Source of the DNA: Coniochaeta sp. PMI_546
Lineage: Eukaryota > Ascomycota > Sordariomycetes > Coniochaetales > Coniochaetaceae
Reading direction: 5' to 3'
NCBI GenBank assembly: GCA_021432605.1
Contig: MU271144.1
Location: forward strand, 2,786,606-2,850,605
Length of the DNA stretch: 64,000 nt
This document shows positions 22,842 through 34,183 of the stretch, one piece after another. Numbering within the stretch: the first letter of the stretch is position 1; each line of letters starts with the position of its first letter. The notes under the pieces were generated by a model. It searched no databases and was not told where the DNA came from. It was given only the letters and a program-made list of their open reading frames with translations. The position numbers and the translations under genes are program-made.

Positions 22842-24211
22842 CTAATCAACGAGCTCAGCCAGTTGCTCCTCCTCGACAGTCTCATAGCCGCTGCTCGACG
22901 ACTTCGGCCTCGGCTTCGATGCGCTCTGCGCCTTTCTTATATCTTGGGCCAGCGACTGGTTGCCGCCCTTGCGGCCAAAGAAATCCTCCGTCCGCAAACC
23001 CCGTACCCGCGACGGGTCGACACTGGTCATAGCGGCGCCGGATGCTCGGTGCTCGCGGATGTACTCTCTCATCGGAATCATGGCTGCGTCTCGGCATGCC
23101 TCCTTGATGTCGCTCCCAGACATGCCGGCCGTGACCTTGGCAACGTACTCCATGTCGAAGAGTTCCGGATCTGTCTTGGTGTCTCCGAGGACGAGCTGCA
23201 GTATCCTCCTGCGTTGCTCCTTGTCAGGTAGTGGTACGGCGAACTTCTTGGGCATCCTTCTTAGAATGGCTTCGTCGATATCGTTGATCCTGTTGGTTGC
23301 ACCGAGCACTACAATTCTGGCTGGCTGGCCTGATGCGCTGGTTGATGTCAGACCATCCCAGAGAGTCATGAATCTGATCAAACCGGTTAGCAAACACAAC
23401 AACGTGTAAGAGTGTCACAGACAGAAACATACTCAGCCTTGACCATCCCGCTGGCCTCGTGCTCTCCACTCCTCCGTGTGCCCAGCACAGCGTCTATCTC
23501 ATCGATGAAGATGATGGCCGGTTGTAGCTTCTGCGCCAGCGAGAAAACAGCGCGGACGAGCTTGTTGGAGTCTCCATACCACTTTTCGGTCAGAGTCGAG
23601 ATATGTAGGTTGATGAACGAGGCTCCGCTCTCATGTGCCACAGCCTTGGCCAGCATAGTCTTTCCGCAGCCTGGCGGTCCGTAAAGCAGCACTCCCGAGG
23701 GCGCAGATAGTAGTGGTCCACCGTGGGAGTAGAGATGCGGCATGGTAAGCGGGTAGATGATGGACTCCTTCAGCTCTTCGATTATGTCTTCCAGTCCCCC
23801 TATTGCGTCGAAGCCGACAGGTATGTCCTCGGGCGCAACCACTTCTAGGGCGACCATGTTCTCGTACTCGTTCAGCACTAACTCCTCCACACGTGGACCG
23901 TGCCGTGAGCTGTCACTGTTGTCCCCTGCAGCGATCTCGCTTGTCTTGGACCTTCGTAGCCGCTGCAGGTTGGCCTTGGCTTTTATTCTGGCTTGTTCAT
24001 GCTTCTCGCGGTCTGGGTCGACGAGGGTGCTGATGTACGGGGTAATGTAATTTCTGACCAGGACATAGGTCGTTGCCGCCTACCAGATTGGTTGTCAGTA
24101 CACCTTCGAAGACATCCGAACAAATGCTTCAGCTTAGGGGCGTAATCTTACCACGCTGGCCAACATGACAAAGTCCATGGCATAATCAAACATGCGCTTT
24201 CGTTCGACCAT
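22842..24211 (-). CDS. MSP1: Msp1/ATAD1 outer-membrane AAA ATPase
   Basis: Three exons (24152-24211, 23433-24079, 22842-23373) give 412 residues. Msp1 sits in the mitochondrial outer membrane (and peroxisomes) and pulls mislocalised tail-anchored proteins and stalled import substrates out of it. An N-terminal membrane anchor lies at about residues 9-30 and crosses the first exon join. The AAA module has Walker A GPPGCGKT at 154-161, Walker B IIFIDEID at about 209-216, pore-loop residues in STLTEKWYGDS, and an arginine finger region ATNRINDIDEAILRR. The C-terminal tail is Ser/Lys-rich. Phases close at both introns (72 and 59 bp), and the start gives the short anchor expected. It shares a divergent promoter with Csm1. 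Confidence 0.93.
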
Positions 24212-24835
24212 GGTCGTTTCTGGGTGAGGTCAATAGACCTCCGTACGCCGCACAGGTGCGAGTTGTTGTCACGTCTTGCTCGACACCGCCAGGATTTCGA
24301 GTTGCTCTATATCGGTTGCATGTGCTTTTCGGATGGAGAGTCTAAAGAGCGGAATCTTGGGTGCGTCTAGCCTGCAGCCGGACAGCCAAGGCTCTGACCT
24401 CGGGAGCCAATCAAGGAGAAGTGGCGGATCGAATTACGCACGCACGTACCAAAGTACTTTCGACGCGAAGACAGATCTCTGTCGCTATCGGTGTTCTTGA
24501 GTGATGCAGCTTGGTGTTTTGCGTTGTAGAAACCTTGAGCTATGGCATAGAACAAAAATCGGTCAGGATACCCGAGACTATCCACAGCAGCCTTGCGCTG
24601 ATGCGATCTTGGGCGGCGCTCCGATGTCATTCCTTTCATGTGCAAGTACTGAAGTGGGTCAGGGCCAAGATCTGCGGCCAACCACAGTCGCGTCGGCGGC
24701 CATTTGTTTACTTTCCCAAAGATTCCCCCCTCAACACCACGCTGCAGCTACAAGCTCCTATACCCGCAACCCAAACGAGTCAGCATAGCATGTTGCGACA
24801 AAACCCGGCTTATTTGATCAAAACTTGTCAACTCG
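24212..24835. promoter_or_regulatory. Divergent promoter region, Msp1 and Csm1
   Basis: 624 bp between divergent start codons. Nothing beyond short chance frames is visible; both promoters must lie here. Confidence 0.45.
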
Positions 24836-26504
24836 ATGCCAAAGACACAATCTAACCTGCTGGAGCTGGTCAACTCGGACAGCGACGACGAATTCGCTTC
24901 GCAACTGGGGATCCGGCCGTCCACCGTCAAAACCGCGACCGTAAACAGATCAAACAGCAAGATGCCCGCTGCCAAGAAGGCTGTTCGTGGAGGAACAGCG
25001 GTAAAAACGACAAAGACAGCCCCGGCAGCGAACAAGGTGACGAAACCCGCGCAAACGAAGCAGACATCCGGCCGGCGCACAAGCGGTAGACTGGCAACAG
25101 CGATCGAGAACTCTGATGAGGGTCGCGCCGTCTTGGCAGAGAAGTCTGCGAACCAACAACCGGCATCAAAGGCGACCACGGGGCGTAAGGCTGCCGCGGC
25201 GAAGGATGTCGCCATGATAGAAGAGTCCGTTGTCGCGACCCCACCACCAGCAAAGACTAAGGTCGGTCGCGGTCGTCCCAAGAAGACTGTCGTGGAGGAG
25301 GATGAGATTCAGGAAACCCAGCAAGAGCCAGCGCCCAAACCAGCGCCAGCGAAAAGAGGTCGCAAGCCGGCTGCAGCTAAGCAACGCGCTGAGATGGAAA
25401 TCCCGGAGACCCAACAACAAGACCCCGAACCATGCCTTGAACAAGAGCCCTCCGCCATGGACCTCGACCTTACCATGGATACAAATCTTGAAGACCTCCC
25501 CAACTCACCAGCCGCGCTCATCCCTCCAAGCGTCCTGCGCAACTCACGAGCCCCGGTACCTCAGAGTGCCACCCGCCGCCCCCTTTCCGCAACCTCCTTC
25601 CTCACAACCCTCCCCGCATCAGACGACTCCGTCGCCCTGCGCCGCCGCATAGGCGAGCTCACAAAACAATACACGGCCCTGGAAACACGCTACCGCGACC
25701 TGCGCGACATCGCCGCCCGCGACGCGGAGATCAACTTCGACCGCCTCCGCAAACAGACTGACGAGCGCGCCGCAGCCGCCACCGCCCTCATCGACTCCCT
25801 CAAGTCCGAGCTCGCCGTCCAGAGAGAACTAGCGCGCGAAGGCGCAAAGCACAAGACGCAACTGGACCTCTCCGAGGCGCGCGTCGACAGGCTCCAACAG
25901 GCCGTCGCCGAGCTGACCACGTCCCTGTCCGAGTCGAAGGCGGAGAACAAGAACCTCTCCGTGAAACTCGCCGCCGCGCGGGGCACCGAGGCCGCCAAGG
26001 CCGCCGCCGCCGTCCCCGCCAGCGCGGTGAAGAATGGACTGCTGGGCAAGGCGAACGGGGAGGGCATCCACGCCGCCACGGTGATGCAGATGAAGGAGGA
26101 CCTGTACGGCGACCTGACGGGGCTGATTGTGCGCGGGGTGAAGAATGTGGGCGGTGAGGACGTGTTTGATTGTCTGCAGACCGGGAGGAACGGGAGTAAG
26201 TCTGAAATCTTCTTTTTTCTATCCTTATCAAATCTTTCTACAAAAAGCTTTGCGCGGTGCTGATACTGGCTGCCCTACAGCACTCCACTTCAAGCTCGCC
26301 ATCAACAACGACACCACCTCGGAGGTCTACGACGAGGCGCATTACCGGTACATGCCGCAGCTCGACGAGGGCCGCGACGCGGAGCTGATTGAGATCCTGC
26401 CTGACTACCTGGTCGAGGAGATTACGTTCCCCAGGCCGCATGCCGCCAAGTTCTATGCGCGGGTCATCAAGTCGCTCACTGAGCGGGTTGTTGACGAGGA
26501 GTGA
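24836..26504 (+). CDS. Monopolin subunit Csm1/Pcs1
   Basis: Two exons (24836-26195 and 26281-26504) give 527 residues. Csm1 (Pcs1 in fission yeast) forms V-shaped dimers with Lrs4/Mde4 at kinetochores and rDNA; it co-orients sister kinetochores in meiosis I in budding yeast and prevents merotelic attachment in fission yeast. A long basic, disordered N-terminal half rich in Ala, Lys and Pro, with AT-hook-like GRGRPKK and KRGRKPAAAK, is followed by a coiled coil at about residues 265-395. The C-terminal globular domain runs from DLYGDLTGLIVRGVK across the 85-bp intron to LHFKLAINN and ends at the TGA at 26504. The fungal N-terminal extension makes it much longer than yeast Csm1 (190 residues). 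The C-terminal domain is diagnostic. Confidence 0.88.
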
Positions 26505-27830
26505 CGGGTGGGTTGACTCTTGTAGGGTTATGGTGGTGATTGTGGCTGTCGAGGTTAGGTGTAGTGCTTTCAGCTAGGCGTTTGGTTAATGCTGGTATAC
26601 CTTATTTGGATCACGGAAGCTTCATGGTGTGCTTCATGGTTGTACCTAGGGAGAGACACATGTGTCTACTTGTCGAAAGTGATATCGCGGAGTCTTGAAA
26701 AGACTCACGGTATATCATTCGCATGCTTAATGAACTCATAACGGAGTTTCATCCTCGAGGGCTGACGTGATTTGCGCTGAGATATCGCTAGCACTCCGTG
26801 TCACTTGTGTCGCTCACTTAGGCCACAGCATTCTCATAGCCTGCATGACAGAGCAGCGTCTTGTGCATAGGTATGTATGGTCGTATAACAAGTTGTCCAT
26901 TGTGGCGCTATTATCTAACCCCCTGTCTTCCATATATACCGCTGGGCGCGCGGTGGCCGGTCACATCCAATCCTGCCCATCCGGCCGCAACGCTGATACC
27001 CATCTCGACACAACTTCGCAAGCTGTCGCTATCGAGCGCACTCTCGCAGCCACATCCGCAGCCCGAGCGTGGCGTGGTAAGATCATCCAGACAGATAGAT
27101 GTCCCTCGCCATAGACCCTTCGTAACCCCGGTTTACAGGTGTCCGATGATCCTTTGTGCAATCTTCCCAGCACCCTTGCCGAAAGAATATTATAAACATT
27201 ATGTCGTGTGTCTGTGGGCCGTTGAAACCAGTGACCCAGAGAAACGCGGAAGCCCAGATGGTAGAAGCCCATAGAAAAAAGCTCAAGGCAGCCCCCCGCC
27301 ATATCCAAGCATGGAATCCTCCCCCCCGAATGCCGTGCTCCCATTCTATGCGCCCGGGCCTCTAAATGAGGAACCTGAAGAGAACCAACCAAAATGTCGC
27401 TCAAGTCAAGACCGCTATGACTAGAAGTCGTGCAGATGCTTGCCAATGCCGTTGTTAGAACCAGAACAAAAAAAAAGTATCAAGTAACAGGATCTTGACG
27501 CCACCAGTGCTCACAGGTTACCGTGTTCCTGCCCCTGGTGAGCCTTGGTGTCGTCTGCCCGGTCCGAGAAGTAGATACAACGTGTCTAGAGAAGCCGCTT
27601 ATGACGGGCCACAAATAGGTCCGTCGAAGCAGTAAAAAGGTGTGGTGAAATGCGTCTAGTGATGAATATGTACAATAGAATAATGGCAGCTGTAGGACGC
27701 AGAGTTCCATTAGCACCAAGAAAGGGGTATCAGAGTACGATCAAGTACCGGTTCAAATGCGATATCGTGCGTACTGGGACCAGGAACGTCGTGATAGAGA
27801 TCAGATCCGACGGCAGGTAGATGCGCATGG
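26505..27830. other. Intergenic, Csm1 and Bst1 3' flanks, with hairpins
   Basis: 1.3 kb between convergent genes. Near the Csm1 end there is a perfect 14-bp palindrome AGACACATGTGTCT at 26654-26667, then an inverted repeat GAGTCTT/AAGACTC at 26690-26706 whose outer flanks GATAT/ATATC also pair. An A-run lies at about 27470-27477. No gene is recognisable; short frames lack motifs. Confidence 0.45.
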
Positions 27831-30800
27831 TCAAGGCTCTTTCCCTCGTTTGCGATCTTCGGCGTTGCCTTCGTAGAGCGCCGTTAAGCCAGATAATGAC
27901 CAGGAATCTGCGGTGAGATGGATGATCACAAGCCAACCTGCGACGATGTTGACCAGATAGTGTAGCATGTATGCATATGAGACGCCATATACCGCGGCAT
28001 ATAGCGCGATTCCAAAGAGGAGAACGCTGGTGACGTATCTTAGACGGCTGGTCACTCTCGGCACCATCTTCCCGGTGGTGAGCGTTTCCACGAGGATGAT
28101 GAACGGCATGATAGAGAGCACGTTGTGATGTGATGAGAACGGGGTGAGCCAGTGCACAGCAAGATTGCGCATCCAGACCACCAGTATTGGAAGGTTGATA
28201 GGCAAGACCCACAACATGAGTATGAGCAACGAGTGGGTGTAGTTGTAGAAGTCGTAATTTGTGTTTGACTTTAGTTCCGCTGCGATCCGCCGAGCACGAA
28301 CAGTGGTGGCAAGCTGTACCAGGCATGCAACGAGATAAGCGAACTGGTAAGGAATGAATGTCGAAACCAGGAAGAGTAGAATTGCCGTCGTTATCATGCG
28401 TCGCCGAGCGGATGACGACAGAAACCCGGACGATTTGCGCTTGTCGTCGTACCGTACCCAGCCCCTTCGAAAGCGCAGAACGTTATAGAGCATGCCGAGG
28501 ACATATGTGAGAGTTAACGTCATGTAGTTGAGAACCACACAGACCCCTACACAGATGACGCCGATTAAGGGGATCATGAACCAAAAGAACGGATCTTGAG
28601 TTCCAACAAGGAGGTCGTTCTGGTGAAAGTCAATGGCTAAGGAAGTGCCATTCCTCCAGTGCCAAAAGCTGGCGCCGCCTACCGGGGGCTGGGAGCTGCT
28701 CCCGTTGGACAACGACAGCACAGTGAGTGAGAGCAGCATCAGGGGGATCGACTGACGCAAGCACATATCCAGGCTTTCCGAGAAGGAAATGAAGACGCCC
28801 GTGCTGTCGTAGACGCGGAACTGCTTCCGAAGGACTAGTGCAACGATCAGGAGAGGAAAAGCGGCGAAGACAGTGCGGTAACGCATGTACAGCTTGCCCA
28901 TGCTCCCCATGATATCCACCGAAAGCTGCACCTGGATAGTCGAGTCGCATGTCGGATCGGTCCAAAACTGAAAGCTCAAGCCTTCTTCGGTCGACCTTCT
29001 CCTCAAAGGCGGAGGCATATAGGGAGCCACTCCGTGCAAACTAACCATCGCATGCCTGGCATTGACAAAGAACTTGGATTCGTACGGCTCAGACAGGTAT
29101 TGCCTGACCAGTGGCGTAAAGAGCTCAGCCCCTTCCCCACAAGCTTGGTGTCCGACTTCAAGATTGTAAGCCAGCAGGCTCGAAGTCAGGGACGGAATCT
29201 TGATCTGCGTCACCATCGGGCGAGTCGCAGGAAGACGAAGCTTCATGCCAAATGCCACCAGGCGACGCAGGCTGATATGCCGTGTCCTGTGCGACTGAGA
29301 TTGGTCGCTGAATTCGGCCAGTACGAACCCTGAAGTTGGCGACACTGCCTTGTCTATGACTGCAACAAACTGGTGATCCGCAATGTCTTCGACGTCGTAC
29401 TCCAAATATGAGAATGGAGTAACTTCCCTCTCCCCTTCGAGGAAGAAAGGGTGACGCGTGGACCTGGTCGAGGCTGGCAGAGGAATAACGTCCACAGATG
29501 CGCTTTTACAAGCTAGCCGTGTCGAGCCAGTACTATCACGGGACAGATCCATGTTGAACGAGAACATCATCCCAGCCTGTCCTTGCTGAAGGGGAAAGAC
29601 GCTACAAAAGAGCACCTCGAGCTTTCCACTTTCTCCAACGTTGTCTAACTTGAGGTCCGTGAGCAATGTGAATCGTTTGCCCTCGGGGGATCCGGGTGGT
29701 GGTATCGGAAGTAGATGAGCCTGGGGTTTTCCTGTGGCCCCAAGATCTCTCAGGACCAGTCGTTCTCCCTGGCCAATGATGGCATCGGATTTGTCCTCAA
29801 GAGTGAGGAGCGTGGTTGCCTCCATTTGCCGCAGGCTTCGTTCCGCAATATCCTCCATACCAGTAAGAAACCACTTCTTGAAGACCCTCATTCTTTCAGC
29901 TCGCGGCTTCGTCTGAGCTGCCCGATGCACGTCCACGACGCCGTACAGCGCTTTTGCAATCACCTTCCGGAACTGGTCACACCACAAGATCGCCTGATGG
30001 TCCATGCTCGTCCAAACCGTGGGAATGGACGAAGTGAAGACGGTAAAGCCATGGGTATCAGGTACAAGTGATTCTAGACTTGCGTAGTCGGAGGGCACGA
30101 CAGTATCTAACCCACCACCAGCAATGGAAATAAGTGTGACATGCCACAGGGGGTTGTTGTTGGCCCATTGCTGGGAATATGCATTCCGCCAGTAATCATT
30201 GATGTCTTGGTAGGTCTTCACAATCTGGCTATCGAACGAGACTGGCGGTCGCGCATGCGGCGCCGACATCGTTATTATGGTGTTGATCGAATTGGACTGG
30301 TAGTTGGGCATAATGAGCATAGTCCGCGCAACAATACCGCCCATTGAATGACCCAACACAATCACCGATGTAGGGTCGGGCAGGTCTGGGCTCCGATCAG
30401 ACATCCGAGGGTCGAGGTATAGGGAGAGGATATATCGGATCGCTTCGTTTAGGTACTCGGCTTGATCGAGGAGCGTCTGTCCGTGGAACGCAGTGAAGTC
30501 CTCGTTGAAATCGATGGTAAAGAAGTCCAGGCTACGCACACCCGACTTGATAGCTGCCTCGTCTTGTCGCAAAACATCGTGGAAGTAGTTGGCCGCCTCG
30601 GCCGCGATGGGTCGAACCTGCTTATAGCTTCCTGCATTTCCTGGGATAAAGAGAACAGGTACTCCTCGAACCTGTGGTGAGCATAAAAGGTCAGCGCTCG
30701 ACGGTCCACAAGCATTTACCAGCACGTGAGAGAACTAACCCTAACATCCTCATCGATTCCCTGCTCGCGATAGAGATACAGAGAGTATTTGCTGGCGAAC

Positions 30801-31351
30801 CTCGTGTGCTCGGTATCGAAGTCGTTTAGTCTAGCGTACGAGGGGCGCATGTAAGACATGCGACACCCCTTTGGGTCAAGTTGACGTGTGACGAGCGACT
30901 CAACGATGACACCCAAAAACACAATGCCGACAAGGAAAGTAACCACGGTCAGTGCCTTGATGCTCCATGGGTTCCGTGAGCGCGTACGAGGGGCCGTAGG
31001 TTTCGAGGCGGCCACTTTCTCCATCTCGTCCGAGTCTTGAAGCTCTTCGACCGCAACCGAGTCGCCGGTATCCAGTAGAGATGCAGACGAGGTATGAGCA
31101 CTAGACCCAAGAGCGTGTTTCTCTACCAATCCATGGCGAGACTGCGAGGGCCTCCAATTGAAGTTGCCGGACCGCCTACTCCTAGCTGACGACGGTCTGG
31201 AAGCGGGTGCTGGCCGCGGATCTAGCTTCTTGGGCGCCGGACTTAGCAGCGGTAGCCTCTGGTCCTTGTCTAGATGGTCCGCAGCGACATGAGGAGCCTC
31301 GACAGGAGATTGATCACTCTGTTCTGAGGATCCTGATGAGCGCCTCCTCAT
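27831..31351 (-). CDS. BST1: GPI inositol-deacylase (Bst1/PGAP1)
   Basis: Two exons (30740-31351 and 27831-30671) give 1150 residues. Bst1 is an ER membrane lipase that removes the acyl chain from the inositol of GPI anchors, which allows ER exit and quality control of GPI proteins. After a cytosolic, Ser/Arg-rich N-terminus, a first membrane segment lies at about 132-152. The lipase domain begins with VRGVPVLFIPGNAGSYKQVR, rebuilt at the splice, and carries the nucleophile in VIVLGHSMGGIVART at serine 313. The C-terminal third has several hydrophobic segments (PLLIVALVL; MIPLIGVICVGVCVVLNYM; AILLFLVSTFIPYQFAYLV), as in the family. The 68-bp intron closes in phase. Length is typical for fungal homologues. 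The promoter lies in the 2.8 kb region shared with PMS1. Confidence 0.95.
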
Positions 31352-34183
31352 TCCAGAGTCTGCCGATGCCGGGGTTGTCGCACGATGTTCGTTCCGAAAC
31401 TGATCAAGCGAGTGGGATGGGCGAAGGTTTGAGCCGGAGAAAACATTAATGGCTGGAGGTTCCGTTTGGAGTTGTACAGGGGGGCTCCGAGGGGTTCAGC
31501 CAAAACCAAGAGAGGGAGGAGGACACAAGGAAAGAAAAGTATTACTAGCTGGGCATGCCCGAGCTATATTTTCCCCAGAAAAGGGCCGGACGAGGGTTAT
31601 TATGCGCGGTATCTCTGGGGATAGCCTTGGTAAGGGAGTGGAGAGGATGCAATGAGAGGGAAAAAGCGAAAAGCGAGTGTTTGGTGAGGAAATTCGGGTG
31701 TTTGGGTTGGTCCAGAAGCTAGGGGCCGAGATGGGTTCGACTTGGAGGTCATTGAAAACAAGCGTGGGTGCTATCTTGCAGCCACTCCACAGTGAGAAAA
31801 GGGAGTGCAGTGATTGGACGGATAGATGCCTCCTCGTGGGTTTGGCTGCTTGCACACAGACCAGAAAACAAGTGGGGAGTCAGTTTAGCGCCGGAATGGT
31901 ATTGCTGTAGTGCGTAAAGGTACCCTTAGCCCATGGGCACTTTGACATGGCCTGGATTTTGCGGATGGATCAGCAAATGGTCCAGATTGAACGCTTGTCG
32001 ATACCAGGTACTGTTGTGTAGACTCTAGCAGGTAGACAGTGACGATGAGACGATAGGTAAGGTAGGTATCTTGTGACGGAAGGCTACCACCATAGGCCAC
32101 TTGGTGTCTGAGATTGAGTTGAAATGGTCTCAAGGTGTTCAGTTAGTTGATCCATACATACCAAGGTACCTTGCCTGAGGTAATGCACCGTGCGTTAGGT
32201 ACCTGTATGTGGTATATTCAACAACTGCTAAGTGTAACGTCCATAAGGTACTCTAGGTATACACTCCGGGAACGAGCAGCTCTCGGTTCGAAAAGTCCGA
32301 CTCGAAGGAAGCACGGGAGCCTTCAAAACGAGGAGGCTGAAACTGCAGACCCGAACGTTATCGAACGGTATCGGGCAGACGCAGCTGGGTGGCTTCCATT
32401 TACATAAGGTTCCTTCAGGTTACCGCAGTCCCTATGAGCAGCTCACGACCTTCCCTTACTTGCCTACAGTCTGTCTTTCCATCTCAATACCTACCAACCT
32501 CGTAAACATGAACTACGTGTACCGGTAGATGGGACAAGACGACGAAAAGACTCAAATTGGCAATCCGTGACGTCCACAGATGCCCAATCTGGGTTCAGAT
32601 GCTCCAAAGATGCGCTAGATTATTCTACTTGGCGCCAATAGAACCACGGGATGACGATATGTCGAGAGATAACATGGAGCCAGATAGCCGAACCAGACAC
32701 ACTCCCCAAACCCGTCCATCCTGCTTTTGGTTGTTGTATTTTTCTGGCGGCTTGGACGGATTTGTCCGCTGCATGCAGATGTTCCTGAGGTACTTTTACA
32801 TGTGTATGCAACAGTGATCCACAAGCGGCCTGATATTTGGCACGATCACCACGATTACCATGGTCTGTCCGATACTTGTCTATATATCTGCGGATATTCC
32901 GGTTGCGGCTCATCACCATGGAATCCCATCTTACAATCTCGTCCCGTGACAGCAGCGAGATAACAGATTCGTAGACCTAAAACATTCGGAGAACATTATC
33001 GGAGGTTGGGGGATTTTAGCTTTTCGTCCGTCGTCGCCGGGCTGCTCGCAGGGAGTCGTAGAGCGCCAAGCATAACGTCATCCAATTGAACCAGCCATTT
33101 TGTTTCAAGCCCCGAGATGGCCATTCTGCCGGGGTCGGCTCGTTGCGTGGACAGGGGTTGGAGGAACGGTGAAGTCGCAATCAGCACAGTCCGCATGACG
33201 CTCCCGCTGTCTCCGAACGTGATGATCATGAGCGAGGTATCGCGACATCGCACAGTATCTCAAGCGCCATTATGTCAAGCGTAATGAACCAGCTCGTTCT
33301 CAGCCCGTCGCGAAAACCCTAGCGCGCTGCTACTGAAGTTGTCGAGGAAGCAGAGCAGGGAGATCTTGCGAGTCGACAGAGCGTTAGCTCGCCAAGAAAT
33401 GCTTGTTCCAAGCATCCCGGCATCCACGCAATCGCGGCCCCACGAGAAAGGATTGTTCGATGAAACAACGTCGTCAGCCCGGCTGCGGTGCAGAAAGTCA
33501 GCAATCTGGCGATCAGCAATTCAGCATCGCCATCATCACATGCCACACTGATGCCGAAGCCCTATTCGCAGCATTATGTTTTCGTTCCCCGACCACAGTA
33601 AAGCTAAATATACGGCGGGACCTTAGATAGGGAACGTGCTTGAGGTGGCTGATGAAGGAACTCTGTCTGAGAGAGCGGAAGCCCACTGCTCGCATATGCA
33701 GTGAGTGGGAGATAGATATCCATGAATGGACATGCCTGAGATAACGACACGCCGAGCAGTCAGCTCATGCAAAGCACATGTGCTGTAACCACTGCCAAGA
33801 TTCTAAGAATTAGCGTTGTTCAACAACTTGGTCGAGAAGTCGATCGTCAATCATTATTCATCAAGGGACATTGTGAACCTTGAAAGTTGTGTTGGGAAGC
33901 TCTGACTGGCGAGCCCTAGCGGATATTAGCGTGGGTGGGGCCTCAAACAAGTGCAGTGGTACTCAAGCTCGGACGCGGTGTAGACGCGTCAAACCAGGCT
34001 AAGGGAGTACGTACCGTGTTGCTTCCAGGCTCCAACGGACCCGAGAACTCTCAGCCTCACCTCTGATGACGACGACGTTCTTGTTCACGGGATACTGAAT
34101 TAGGCTCCGACTTGTTCCATTTTTGGGTTTCACATTGATCGAGGTGAAAGATGAGTCTTGTATCAGGGTGATGCCGTTGATTG
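31352..34183. promoter_or_regulatory. Long divergent intergenic region, Bst1 and Pms1
   Basis: 2.8 kb between divergent start codons, unusually long for this window. The stretch 31.9-32.5 kb is dense in AGGTA/TACCT words (GGTACC, AAGGTAGGTA, AAGGTACCTT). Short frames at 32.5-33.7 kb have no motifs. I found no tRNA or other RNA gene; a TTCGA word near 32288 lacks a pairing T-stem. Confidence 0.45.
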
